A stretch of 64,000 bases of DNA from Gigaspora margarita (taxonomy: Eukaryota > Glomeromycota > Glomeromycetes > Diversisporales > Gigasporaceae): the NCBI GenBank assembly GCA_009809945.1, contig WTPW01000199.1, positions 108,820 to 172,819 of the forward strand, given 5' to 3'. Shown piece by piece: positions 44,833 to 57,014 of the stretch (position 1 is the stretch's first letter; the number at the start of each line of letters is the position of its first letter). Both the position numbers and the translations under genes were made by a program. The notes under the pieces were generated by a model. That model was not told the DNA's origin. It saw nothing but the letters and a program-made list of their open reading frames with translations, and made no database searches.

Positions 44833-45176
44833 TGCTTTATAGTAAAGTTCAAAATTTACTATATAAATCAATAATGCCTGTTTAAGTAAACTTGTTTGAG
44901 ATAACAAAATGCATATACACTAAAATTTTTATCCAAATCTGAGAAATTTTATTATATGACTTTTAATTTTTATATTCAATAAAAAAATTAAAATCTTTTT
45001 AAAAAATATGTTTAATGAATATAAAAATTAAAAGTCAAATTACAAAGCTTCTCTAATTTGAATAAAAATTTAGAGTATATGCATTTTGTTTTTCCAAACA
45101 TATTTACTTAAGCAGATTTTATCGATTGATATATTAAATTTTAACTTTACTATGTAGTAACTACTTGTAATCATTG
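44833..45176. mobile_element. Palindromic MITE, CpG-poor copy
   Basis: TAGTTGCTTTATAGTAAAGT at the left pairs with ACTTTACTATGTAGTAACTA at the right. The arms run inward through tttaagtaaa/tttacttaag, ttttaatttttatattca and a centre near 45000. The same sequence in CpG-rich form is found twice, inverted, within 60931-62333. Confidence 0.65.
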
Positions 45177-45290
45177 TATATAAACTGACCTGGGTCTGAT
45201 CTGACTCATGTTGATCTGACATGACCAAATCTGGGTTGGGACAGGCCTGAGCTGGGTTGGATCAGATCTGACCCAGCTAAGACCCCTAAT

Positions 45291-46490
45291 TTTTACATAT
45301 GTGATGTATTGCCACCTATAAATGAATCAAAACAACCCAAAATAACCTGATTTTCATTAGTTAGGGTTAGAGTAAGGTGAAGGTAGAACAAAGGTAATAA
45401 AAGAAGGTTTATAGTAAAATTGTGCAATGAAAAAAAATTTTGTTACAGAACAAAGAATGGCTTTGTAATCAAAATTTTGGGTTACAGGCAGTTTTTTAAA
45501 AAAGATCATATTTTGTCTTGATATCACATTACACTTAATCTTGCTTTCTAATTAGTCTTTTAGGAGTAGCGTTATATTGCTATAGCAATATATTACAATG
45601 TTCAAATATTATTTTAAATTTTTTGCTTGCTTTTTTTAATAATTGTTAAATGGATATGATTCTAAAATGACAGTTCAGAAATAACATAAATTCAAAAATG
45701 ATACAAAACAAGAATACATAAAGACAGATTGTCTTAAGATTCAAATTGTGTTATTGCAATTTTATTTAGATACATTAATTTGATTTTATTGAGTTTTTTA
45801 TTTAATATTAATTTAATTGTATCAAGTTTACTCAGTTCTAATCAACTTAACATTAATTATTTCATATAAGTCTTAATTCACAAAAAATTAATTTTAGAAA
45901 AGGTTATTTTGTAACTGATTAATTCTATTTTATAAAAGTTATTTTACTAAAAGCTAGTTTCATAGGCAAATTAATTCTAGTCATGATCAAATTAAAAGAG
46001 TGACAGATTAGGGGACCAAGTTTAGTCAGCGATAGTAAGCAAGTGAAGGAATACATAGTGTAGAATTTATTAATTTGTGGAAAGAGGAGTCAAAAAGAAG
46101 TGATTACAAAAATAAATTTAAGGCATAAGATATGATATAATAAGCACTGACTTTATTATAAAAGAGGAATCATTATGATAATACCTAATGCTTTTCTAAA
46201 GATACAAGAAGAGTAAATACATCAGACTTATATATATGTTTAATATACATGAATAACTAAACTATTCAATTGTCAGATCAACTTTCTTCCAAAATCCCTG
46301 TAAGAAATGTAGACCAGGGTCTGGCACATGTTGGTATCAGGAATGTTTGGAATAGCATGCCATAGTGGCATGCTTATGCACAATATATATAATAGCACAT
46401 CTTGTAGTAATATGCATATGCACATTTTTCATGCTAAGAATCATGTATTAACACATGTATAGTATTGCCACATATTCAAAATAACACATG
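45291..46490. other. AT-rich, CpG-poor DNA
   Basis: No gene. 46010-46275 is half of an inverted repeat copy of 35810-36110. A TTAGGGTTAG-like start at 45360 is too short to mean anything. Confidence 0.35.
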
Positions 46491-47113
46491 GGGGTGAGTC
46501 AGTAGAAAAGGAACAAATTTTTTCTAAGTAAAAGTTTTCTTGACTTTAAGCTTAAATATCTTAACAACTATCTTAATAAATTTAATAAATTTTTTTATTT
46601 TAATTCTATATAATTTCAAGATTAAAATAAAAATATTTTTAGCAAATTTTATTAAATAGTTGTCAAGATATTTAATTTAATAGTGAATCTATTTGCAATA
46701 ACTTCAAATTGTGTCTATGAAACAAATATTTTTTTCTAGCTAAAAATGCTTCTTAAGGTGTTTTATTATACAGTCGACCTCCTATAAGATCACATGTTTT
46801 TTGACTTAAGAACTTTTTTTAAAATATGCTTATTAAAGTAACTGTGCTTTTATAGAGGTATTTTTTATATATTTAATAGTAAATTAACTTTAACAAAAAT
46901 GTGATATAGAGAGAGGTTTTTATATGATGTGATTGTAGGGAAGGTGATCTTATGGGAGGTCGACTGTATAATAAACCTTCTTCTAATTCTAAATCTAACC
47001 CTAACCCTAATCTGGTTACTGTCACCACCAGTGACAAGCACATTTTTCTTATTTAAAAATTAAAAAAAATTTTACTAAAAATGATTTGACCCTTTTCTAA
47101 TAACTCACTCCCA
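46491..47113. mobile_element. Inverted-repeat element (GTGAGTCAGTAGAAAAGG ends) with nested MITE
   Basis: GTGAGTCAGTAGAAAAGGAA and then CAAAT at the left pairs with tttgacccttttctaataac and tcactc at the right. An element of the same type is at 58048-58489. The pogo-like MITE 46771-46966 is inserted in it. Interior AT-rich, no ORF. Confidence 0.6.
46771..46966. mobile_element. Pogo/Tigger-like MITE, CAGTCGACCTCC termini
   Basis: CAGTCGACCTCCTATAAGAT then CAC at the left is mirrored by GTGATCTTATGGGAGGTCGA then CTG at the right. TA flanks both ends. 196 bp. Confidence 0.8.
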
Positions 47114-47319
47114 CATATAGAACTGTTTCACATAATAGCATGTATTTTATAATAGCATGTAATGTGCACAAAACCTGGTCCAATTACAGTCCAAAATGCA
47201 TGTGCAAATAGCCCAAAACATTCTGAAATTTATGGCAAAATCTGTAGATTTTAGATTAGTAAAGTGCTGCAAAACCTAGTCCAATTATAGTCTGAAATGC
47301 ACAGGCAAATGGTCCCACA

Positions 47320-47795
47320 TACATACTTTACAGAAACTAGTACTTTTTTGTAGATGAGTTTAAGATAGTTTAAGATAATATTAAAGTTATTAATATTATT
47401 TTTTTTATAATTAAAAGATTATTTTAAGATTTAAAATCTAAAAATAATAATATTATTATAGTTTAATAATTATAAATTATTATAAGATAATTATATGATT
47501 ATTGGTTAAGATTATTTTAAGATGTTTTTACGATTTTACTAAAATTTTTTTAAGATAATAATAAGATTATTTTAAGATTATTTTAAGATTACTATAAGAT
47601 TATTTTAAGATTATTTTAAGATTGTTTTAAGATTATTATAAGATAAGATTATTATAAGATTATTTTAAGATTATTAAAAGATTATTAGAAGTATTATAAG
47701 ATTATTATAAGATATAATTTTGATAATTTTATTATAATCTTTAAGATTATAATAAATCAATGAAAAAAAATTAGATAGTTTCTGTAAAGGACATA
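47320..47795. repeat. AAGATTATTTT minisatellite between short inverted ends
   Basis: About 30 head-to-tail 10-12-bp units of the type ttttaagatta/tataagatta fill 47360-47750. The block is bracketed by actttacagaaact (47322-47336) and agtttctgtaaagg (47776-47789), so the array probably sits inside, or grew from, a small inverted-repeat element. Confidence 0.65.
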
Positions 47796-47869
47796 TCTGG
47801 TCCTCAATCCATACCACAAGCTCATGCACATTAATGTGAATGTCCATGCCTACCAGTACAATTTTCTTA

Positions 47870-48110
47870 CAGAAAATTACTAATCATTAATTACTTGAAC
47901 ACCAATAAACTTCTCCTCATATTACTATCTTCATTAAGCTATTACACCCAAAACATTAATCTCGAAATTTGCTTTACTATCTATTTATCAAGTTAGCAGA
48001 TTCATGATAATATATAAGGCTTAGATTGTTCAATAATACTTAATATTGTCCATGTATCAAACCAATTCACTTTTATATGTCACAGAATAATATAGTATAG
48101 AATTCGGGTA
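47870..48110 (-). repeat. Second half of inverted copy of 35560-35800
   Basis: Reverse complement of 35560-35800, as described there; its continuation is found at 46060-46275. Confidence 0.5.
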
Positions 48111-48599
48111 TGATAATTAAATATACATATAGAAGGACATATATAGAAAACGGGAGAACTCTAGATAGTAATAAAGAAAATCTATATATGGTAATAATGT
48201 AGTGAGAAAAATTAGGAAAGAAATGAAGGATAAAATTAGTAACAAAGTAGAATGATGTAAGGATAATTAAATTAATTATTATATAAAGAAAAATAATAAT
48301 TATAAGACAGGGCAGTATAAGAAAATGCTTTGATTTTGTGGTACAGAAATATTTTTTAGTAATACCAACTGATGACTGACTGTTATCAAACCTATCTCTA
48401 GTAATAAACTATACACTTCATACTTTACAAGCTTGAATCATCCAATTAATGATTATAGTGCCAATAGCTGCAGATAGAATTACAGCATCTGACTGAATTT
48501 TACTAGAGGGTCACCAAAATTCCATATCATATGCATCAGATTTAGATTGGTATTTATTTCTAATCATTAGAAGATTCTATAGCAAAATTATCAGCTGGA

Positions 48600-49420
48600 C
48601 AGTGATTATTTTTCACTGTGTGGACTGTGCGCAATGCACAGAAACCAAATTTTGTGCACATTTTTTTTAGCAGGTGTGCGGATACCACACAGAAAAATTG
48701 GCATTTTGTAAGTAGTGCGCACAGTTTCAAGCATTTTCTCAGTTATTTTTGTTATTTGCCACACAGAAAAAGTTTATGATTTGTGCAGTATCCGCATAGT
48801 AAATTTTAGTTGAAAAATTAACACTGCAGCTGGGCATTTTTTACTTAATCAATAAATATAATTTTATTAGTAAAATTTTTTATGATCTTGGGTCAAAATT
48901 GATTAATTCTGATCCAACCAATTATAGTTCTATGCACTCTGACATATCTGACTCAGAATTTCAATGATCCCCCTATATGAATTGCTTCTGATTAGCTAGT
49001 TCAACTATAATATCTTAATATTTTATTAATAAATCATATACCCCAACCATATGTATTAGTATAATTAATAATATAACTATATCAGTATTATATAACATCA
49101 ATATTACCAATGAGATACAAATTATAAAAAAATCATTTTAAAGCAATATTAAATTAACTCAAACCCTTTGATTTAAATTATTTGCCTTCTTCTAGTATTA
49201 ATTTTTCAACTAAAATTTACTGTGCAGATACTGCACAAATCATAAACTTTTTCTGTGTAACAAACAACAAAAATAACTGAGAAAATGCTTGAAACTGTGC
49301 GCACTACTTACAAAATGACAATTTTTCAGTGCAGTATCCACACACCTACTGAAAAAAAATGTGCACAAAATTTGGTTTCTGTACACTGCACACAGTCCAC
49401 ACAGTGAAAAATGATCACTG
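48600..49420. mobile_element. Element with about 225-bp terminal inverted repeats
   Basis: CAGTGATTATTTTTCACTGT then GTGGACTGTG at the left pairs with CAGTCCACACAGTGAAAAAT then GATCACTG at the right. The arms (48600-48826, 49198-49420) match almost throughout. The central 370 bp is AT-rich with no ORF. No clear target duplication. The open frame at 49240-49449 is just one arm. Confidence 0.65.
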
Positions 49421-49486
49421 CCTTCTACCTTTTTTAGTTTAATCAACAATCAGTCAAGTAAATTAAATTCATTACAAATAATATTA

Positions 49487-49702
49487 GGCTACATAAAGTT
49501 AATTTTTTGGTTCTCATAACCTGGCCGGGTCATATTTTGAAATTTTTTTAAAAAAATTTTATATATTTTAATAGTTGGGTAGGATTTTGAAAAAAAAATT
49601 TTAAAAATTTATAAATTTTACATATAAAATTTTTAAATAAAAGTCCAGCTAGCAAGATTATTTTATTTTGTTCATGTTATGAAAAATTAACTTTATATGG
49701 CC
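49487..49702. mobile_element. Harbinger-like MITE, decayed GGCTACATAAAG termini
   Basis: GGCTACATAAAGTTAATTTT at the left, inverse AAAAATTAACTTTATATGGCC at the right; TTA on both sides. 216 bp. A CpG-poor relative of 13320-13716. A lone right end of the same kind (aatcaactttatgtggcc) is at 49938-49955. Confidence 0.65.
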
Positions 49703-49955
49703 TTATATAAATATACTCTTATATACATCAACATACAGCATACACAAGACAAATATAGAAATCCTATATCACAAGTTTTGATTTTCCAATCAGATCCTCA
49801 GATTTGTACACTCTACTTAACTCTCCAGTAAACTATATACTTTGTTCTTTGTACTATGTTCCCAGTATTTTACAGTAAATTAAAAAAAAATATGAATAAC
49901 CAACTTATGTTTTTAGATTCTATGAAATGCAAATAAAAAATCAACTTTATGTGGC

Positions 49956-50515
49956 CAGTGTATAAAATCTATGTGCACATGTTTTTAAGAAGTTTCACAT
50001 GTTTTTGCCTGGGAATATGCACGTAATTCACATAATTTGGGGTTAAATAGTGCACTAAAATTGTTAGTAAAATACAGAAGTTGTGTACATAGAGCACATT
50101 GTACACATAATTTATTTTATCTGACAAACTCATATGATCATGAAAAAATTTCTTGCCATTATTTTTTTCATGTGTTACAATGTAATCATCTTTATTCAAA
50201 TTAGAACTCAGTGAGTAACTCCCATGATCATAAATTGCCGGATAATACCATTATTGGGCAAATTGTCAAATATGGTAATTTGACAAATAATTGGCACATG
50301 TGCTGCTTTGCAGCATGTGCTCATTTGCCAAATTACCATTATTCAACAATTTTTGCCCAATAATGTATACATATATATTTAAATTTATCTATATAAATTT
50401 AATTTATCAAAGTTATATAGTGCACAAATTTTAAATTTGTTCACATAAATTATGTATACAATGTGCACAAGTTTATATACTTTTGGAATCAGATTTTATA
50501 CATTGAATGTGGCCT
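49956..50515. mobile_element. Loose inverted-repeat region enclosing P3
   Basis: GTATAAAATCTATGTGCACA at the left and tgtgcacaagtt..agattttatac at the right are inverted, as are ttgtacacataattta and tcacataaattatgtataca. Between them lies the palindromic element P3. The arms are diverged, so the borders are uncertain. Confidence 0.45.
50250..50364. mobile_element. Palindromic MITE P3 with ATGTGCTGCTTTGCAGCAT tip
   Basis: ATTATTGGGCAAATTGTCAA at the left, TTTTTGCCCAATAAT at the right, inner tggtaattTg/caaattacca pairing, and the hairpin tip acatgtgctgc-ttt-gcagcatgtg. Third member of the family with 16073-16220 and 20497-20633. Confidence 0.65.
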
Positions 50516-52465
50516 AATAATTTGGTTGACTTTGTTGATTTGGTAGATATAACAATTATAAAAAAGGGATTGTCAGATCTAGAGTTTATTTTGACTTAAA
50601 TAATTATTATGATTTATTTTTTAGCAAATTAGGCTATTTATAAGTATGGTTCCAAATCAGGTGACCTGGTTTTACCTGCCATATTTGGTCAGAATTTCAA
50701 AATTCTGGCCTATTCATTTATCTCCTTATTAATAATAAAATTTACAGATAAATAATAATGCTATTACAAATGTCTTATTATTTTTGAGCTACCTAATCCA
50801 TAAAATGGAAAAATAGGTTATAGTTACCCGTTTTGTTTGATTTTAGAATTTAGAATACTCAAAAATAATACAAGAATCACAAAACTCTGTGTAGAAAAGT
50901 TACTTTTCTGCAACTTTAATAATAATTAAAGCAGCTTAAAAAGATCAATTTTCTAAAATTGTTAATTAAATATAGCAAAAATATAGGTCAAAAAGTTTGG
51001 AACCCTATCTATAAGTTATAAGCTTTAGCAAGCTAATTGATCAGATATGATATTATTGTCAGACTACAATAAGAATATGTTAATGATAGGTACTACATGT
51101 GATCACACATAATTTCATGCGTAATGCTCAGAATTTTGGATTATATTGTATAATTCAAGCAGTGAGACCAGGTTTTGAAATATCCTGAGGGTGAGTAAAA
51201 TTTGACCATTTCTGTAAAATTCTGAAATATAAAAAAGTCTAATCTGTGAATTATATGCTAGATGTTTGGAAAGCACTATTACTACAGTATGTATAGATTA
51301 ACTTAAATAAATCAGGAATACAGAAATTTTTTGAAAGCAATTTTTTGAAGGAAATCTAAATATTTCCCCAAATCAAAATATCAAAATTTTATAAATTTTT
51401 TCTACAGTGTGTACAACCTAGTCCCAACCAATAAAATTGATAAAATTCAAATTGCTAATCCTTTTTAAAAAAAATAGTAAACAAAAAATACTATCTTAAA
51501 ATGCTAAATCAAAACAAACTAAAAACTTCCATATTCTTAAATTTTTTAAGAGAATTTCTATTTGTACATGGGGCGTATATATATAGGTTATGTAAACCAA
51601 CTTATATTGTATAATTTTGATTATAAAACCACCTTTTGGCTTCTAACAAAAAAAATTCTTGAGAAATTTTGGTATAAACTAAACCCTTATCCCAATTCCA
51701 AACCCACCATTACCCTAACTATAAGCATGTATTATTTTTGATATAAAAATTGGTTTGATTAGCATATTATATAGATTGCAAATTAACTATTATTACTATA
51801 TACAAACATTCTATGTTTATTTAGAAAAATATTTTTTTTAAATCTAATTATAAAAAAGTTATAGCAGGTTGAAGTTATAGTATTTTTTATAATTAAATAT
51901 AAAATTTGGCCACTTTTGCTATATATAAAAAAGCAAATTTGGCCTCTTTAAACTATTAAATTTAATTTTATACATATATAAATTTAAATTTGGCCACTTT
52001 ATATATATTAAAAATTTAAATTGACCACTTTATATATAAATATTAGCTAAATTTTCAAATTGGCCTTTTTATATATATAAAAATAAAATCTAAATAAACA
52101 CTAAAATTTTTTATTAGTTAGAACTAGATTGTATATACTATATATTAATTTAATTATATAATATAAAATAATTGGCTTTGATTGTACCAGGCATGTAATT
52201 GCAATTTCAAATAGTTATTTTCAAAAAATGAATGCATAACATCTTTTTAATTTCAGCTAGGATTACATAATTATAGCTAACTCAATATTAATTTAGGTTA
52301 AAATAATAATATATTGAAAATTTTGGTTAAAACTATCAAAATTTTGCTTAGAATTAAAATAATACTTCTATGTCCTTAATATAAATGTGGCACTAATATT
52401 TAATAATAGCTAATGTGATATAACTTTTACAAGTTTTTATAAACATGATTTTTAATTTTTTTTCT
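50516..52465. other. CpG-poor AT-rich DNA, no gene seen
   Basis: 51900-52080 holds degenerate tandem units of about 45-60 bp built on aaatttggccactttatata. Nothing else is recognisable. Confidence 0.4.
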
Positions 52466-53330
52466 CTTAGGCAGTCCCGTTGAGACTCTTTATTAAAATA
52501 TTAATAATTTAATACTAAATTACATGAATTTTAACCTTGTAAGACCAACATCACTCTGATTCTATTTTACAAAAATGCAAAGTGCGACCTGCTGCACTAG
52601 TTTGATACCACAAACTAGAAGGCTTTGTTGAACAGCCTACAAGCTATACCAAAATGGCTTAACTCTTCCTTTTATCCAACTCTTAACTAACTCTAACCAT
52701 AAAACTTCTACCTGTTCTCTTTTCTTCTTTTTTTTTCTTTGGCTATATTTTTTTCTGCAATGTCCTTGCTCAATTTGCAGCTAATCTTTTACTTCCTTCT
52801 TCTCTGCAAGAATCTTTCTTACTTCTTTTTTTATCCCTTGTCTTGATTCCTAGCACTTTATCTGTTTCTGCCACTCTTTCACATCTCTATTTCCAAACGT
52901 TCTTATAGAAGGAATTCCATAGTGTCAAAGAAGTGATTTCTAACACCTGAAGTGCTTTGGTTTTGGGGATCGAAGAGTATCTACACAGCTACTTCTGACT
53001 AGACCTTTTATCTCTTCTTCTGAATTTTCTTAGGATTATTTCTGCTAGCTGTACTTGAGAAATGGAAGTTGAACCTAATTTCTCTTCTATCAAAACTGCC
53101 CATGCTGATGCTAAAGCTGCATTTTTTGCTAGCAACTATCTGTCCTCTAGGCCCTTACAGGATAACAAATGGCTTTGGGTTTCCATTTCACACTCTTTAC
53201 AGCTATGGCAGAAATCATTTTCGTAGATTTCTGGCTTCCTTCTTTTCAAGTTTACTAGTCCTAGAAGATCGTTCTGTAGTGCTTTGAGAAGTATTTCTAA
53301 CTTGGTATTCGACCACAGGGACTTGCATCA
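52466..53330 (-). mobile_element. 3' remnant of a LINE (non-LTR retrotransposon)
   Basis: The minus-strand frame near 53270-53150 reads NLKRRKPEIYENDFCHSCKE and then CEMETQSHLLSCKGL, a CX2C..H..C cluster. This is the zinc-binding motif found after reverse transcriptase in many LINE ORF2 proteins. Downstream frames (about 52900-52800) give LWNSFYKNVWKYRCERVAET, then Lys-rich sequence. A possible 3' end with aataaagagtctcaacgggactgcct lies at 52465-52490. Reverse transcriptase is missing and several frames are needed, so it is a 5'-truncated dead copy. A plus-strand frame (53069-53287) overlaps it but is antisense. Confidence 0.5.
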
Positions 53331-53476
53331 AATCCAACATGATTTTTAATTGAAAAATTTGTTGTAGCATAATTAATAACAAATATGAAAAGCAAACAAA
53401 TTGTTAATTACTAATTTGGATAAGATCAGCATTGAAGCTATATTATTACTATATTTGAAGGTCTGCTAAAGCAGGG

Positions 53477-54238
53477 TGTTAACCTGTGAATTACTTCTTA
53501 GAAATCAGGGCTAATGGAGCAACTATCAACAGAGAGTCATATAAGCACAAAAAAATGAAACTGCGCTATAGTATATCATAGTTGTTAGTATTTATATAGG
53601 CAAAGGGTTTATATATAGTGTGATTTGGCAATTCCAAACATACATGCCTACAAAGTAGAGCAAATATTACCCATTTATATAATAAAATATTCTATACTAA
53701 AATATGTCACTTATATTATGAGTATTTGTTTTATTATTTATATTATATCTATCATTGATGTTATTACTTTGATTCATACTATTCCTCATAGATATATCTT
53801 ATATAGTAGGAGCACCTAATATGGTATAAATGGCAGATCCAATATTTTGGGTCCGTATTATTTCACCAAAAATCACTTCACAGACAATCCATTTCACTGA
53901 CGAATTATTTACCGACAAGTTCATTTTACTGATAGTTCATTTTACTGAAGCTCATTTTACTGACAAGTTTTTTTTTAAAAAGCACACTAACTTTAATCCT
54001 AATTTTACTCTGACACTACCCTGATCCTAATGACAATGACCAGAATTACTTTGTCAGTGAAATGAGCTTCAGTGAAATAAACTGTCAGTAAAATGAACTT
54101 GTGGGTAAATAATTTGTCAGTAAAATGGGGTGTCTGTGGAGTGATTGTCAGTGAAATGATTGCCACTCCAATATTTTGAGTGCAGTAGTCTCATGATTTT
54201 TGTGATAATTTGGCCAAAGTATATTAGCAAGGGTAACA
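53477..54238 (-). repeat. LTR of retrotransposon LTR-2 (left; 3' LTR), with nested element
   Basis: Starts TGTTAACCTGTGAATTAC and ends AAGGGTAACA (TGTTA..TAACA). Matches 57015-57861 in two blocks separated by the insertion at 53850-54166. The purine-rich strand of TGGGGGAGAT next to it (54239-54252) is the polypurine tract for minus-strand orientation. Confidence 0.75.
53850..54166. mobile_element. Palindromic element in left LTR of LTR-2 (TTTACTGAC repeats)
   Basis: The 12-bp sequence TCCAATATTTTG flanks both ends (53838-53849, 54167-54178), and the interrupted LTR sequence continues across it. The arms are built from repeated cattttactgac / gtcagtaaaatg units (for example aattatttaccgacaagttc and its mirror). 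62515-62760 is a related, more decayed element. Confidence 0.65.
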
Positions 54239-54259
54239 ATCTCCCCCACTTAATTTTAT

Positions 54260-57014
54260 GTTTTTATATATAAATATAATTTTTCTAAAAATTTTTTTTT
54301 TATGCACTATATATTTTTAGGGTCTAAATAAGATGTTTGGGTAAACACTTTCCTTCTAGGTTGAATAAGTGATCAACTATTTCATTATCCATAGCCTTAG
54401 CAATATATATATATTCATTAACTACAAAAATTACCACTTCACCCTTTTTAGCACGTTTGATATTTTGGATTACCTTTTTATCCAATTCAGGTGAATCATC
54501 AGTTTTCTTTTCACTTATTTGAAATCTTTATTTCTTTCAGCATAGAGCTTTTTTATTTAGAGATTTTTTTTCATTACTTCTGACCAACATTTTATGATTA
54601 TTTTTACTTTTTATCAAACCCAATTCTTTTCTATTCATATATTATCAATGATCTCATTTTCTTTTTAACAACTGCTACTACCATCCACATTATTAGATTT
54701 GTCCTTCTCATTTTTGTCATTTTCTTTAGCTGTTTTTCAAAAATTGACTGCCTTATTTTCTTTTTTTGATCCTTTTTTTTGATTTCAATTTCAACTTGAC
54801 AACAATTTTCTGGATCTTTTACTTGATCATTGTAATCTGTACTAGCTAATTTTTGATAGTTGTACCCTTTGTTTTTATCTATTTGACTCCAATTCTATTT
54901 TGACAATGCTCTTCTACACTCAATCTTTCTTCAATTTTTCTTATCCAACCTTTACCAGCATAACTCAATATCCTCTTTTTTAAGAGAGTCCTTCATGTCT
55001 TTATTTTTTTATTATCATCCTTATTAACAACTGTGTCACTATTACTATTATTCAACTTGTCTGATCTATTATCCACTTTATCCAATTTTATTCCACTAGT
55101 GTGATTTCTATCTTTATCTTCTTTTTTATAGCAGAATCCAATTATATATATTCCACTAGCACTTTCTACTTTTGGTGCTTTTCAATAATATAAATAATAT
55201 ATAAATGTTATACTTTTTCTTTTTTGGCATCTTGTTTGACTCCGATTCTAGTTCAACAATCTTCTGGATTTTTGATTTTATTAGCATAATCCATCTTTGC
55301 AGTTTCAGGTAAGTCATCAAAAGTTCTATTTCTATCTTTGCTCTTTAATCTTTTTCCTTTTTAACTTGTATTCTGCTTTGTATTTTCTATTAATATTGTT
55401 GACCTTGACTGTTCCTCTAGTAGGTTCCTCCATTTTATCCTATCTATACTTTACAAGTGCGATTGAGTGTTTCTTTTTCTGTAAGTATCTATACATTATC
55501 CACTAATTCTTTATTGTTTCTTCTTTTGTTCTTTTTAATATAACTTTTACTTTGGGTTCTTGGATAGGTTTCTTCTCTTTAGGAGTAAATTTTTGTATGA
55601 GAGTATCACATTCAGCGGTTACTTCTTTAAGAAAACTTCCAATTCATTCGTTAGAGTCAAACTCAGCATTATCGAAGGTTTCTTCCATGGGTTCATCAAG
55701 GTTATAGTAAGTGTTAAGAACTTCAGTTATAGTAGGTCTTATATCCTATTCAAGTGTTACCTTTTTATTACTTTTATTATCAACTTTGCTAATCTTAATT
55801 TTTCTGAATTTTTTTATTTTATCATCAGATTTCATAGATATGACCTTCAATTTTACTTTTTCTATTTTTATTTCTTTTTGATTCAGTTTCTCTGAGCTAA
55901 TTTTCCAGAATGCCAGTATGGAGTTCCTGTAAGATGCATCTATAACTACTTTTTCTTTTAGTTCAAGATTATCCATTTTATTTGTCTTATAACTATAACT
56001 CATCTTTGTAAAATTCAACTGAATTTAACATTGATTTTCTATTCTCAGAAGAGTTTTTAATCAGATACATAACCAAATCTTCAAGTTCCAATATGGCATT
56101 TATTCCAGCAGTTTCTTCTTTCTTTCAGTTCATTTCTCTGGATAGGGCATTACAGATGTAAGTACTTCTTGAAGTAATTTTTCATAGCCATTTACTTTAC
56201 TTTTAATTCAGTTTTCTTTTTTACTTTTGTATAAATATTTATTGGTTCCTTTCTGTTGTCTTTTTCTTTCTGTCTTGGGGCTCTGAGGTCTTCTTTGTTT
56301 TATTATTTCCAATTTGCAACTATTTCTACAATACTAGCCAACATCGTATAGATCATTCATTTTGTAGATATGGTCCCAGTTAGCTTATTTTTAATAATGT
56401 TTAAATGCCTTTTATTTAATCGTCTTGATGTCAGCTTTATAATAATTTCTGGTACCAGGTCATTTGTTATAACTTTTATCTTTCTGTGTTAGATCTTCCT
56501 TATTTTTTACAATAATATATTCAATTACTTCTAGTATAAAATCCAGGGCTATAGATATCTGGTTGTTATGAAGGGGCCACAAAAACTTTTATTTTTTATT
56601 TTATGGAGTTCTTGCCTCATTCTTGAGTAAGTGCTCTAACTAGCATTTTGCTTTTCTTGTCCATAAGTTTCATATTCAGGCACTTAACAACATAATGGCC
56701 TTCATTCAGTATCAAGAACATTATTGCCATAGGTGTTAAGAGGGTATTATAAGGGCAAAGAAAGCTTTGTATTATGATATTTGATTTTGGAGTTCTTTCT
56801 TTATTGCAAAGTTCTTCTGTCTTTATTTCAATTGTTCATAAAAACAAATATTTTAGACAATTCATACAGAATTCATAGCTCACACAGAGTAATATTTAAA
56901 CTATATAGTGTTATACCTTATAGCTCATACAGAGCAATCTTTTAAATTTACACAGAGTTTTTTTTGCAAATTCCAGTATCGATTCTCATTATGAATCTCA
57001 CAGTCAACATCAAT
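54260..57014 (-). pseudogene. Interior of LTR-2, Lys/Glu-rich decayed ORF with Sel1-like traces
   Basis: The longest open piece, 56018-55746, starts MNFTKMSYSYKTNKMDNLEL and is basic, but matches nothing I recognise. Elsewhere on this strand, frames give EHCQNRIGVK and then a YQKLAST-like sequence (about 54920-54840), IGFCYKK (about 55140) and DNRSDKLNNSN, reminiscent of Sel1-like units. Composition is T-rich on the plus strand throughout, which marks the coding direction. Too damaged to define a protein. Confidence 0.35.

Noticed and set aside
49240-49449. 69-codon minus-strand frame with several Cys
   Set aside because: It is one arm of a terminal inverted repeat; the other arm does not keep it open.
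53069-53287. 72-codon plus-strand frame
   Set aside because: Antisense to the LINE zinc-binding motif, which is the better explanation.
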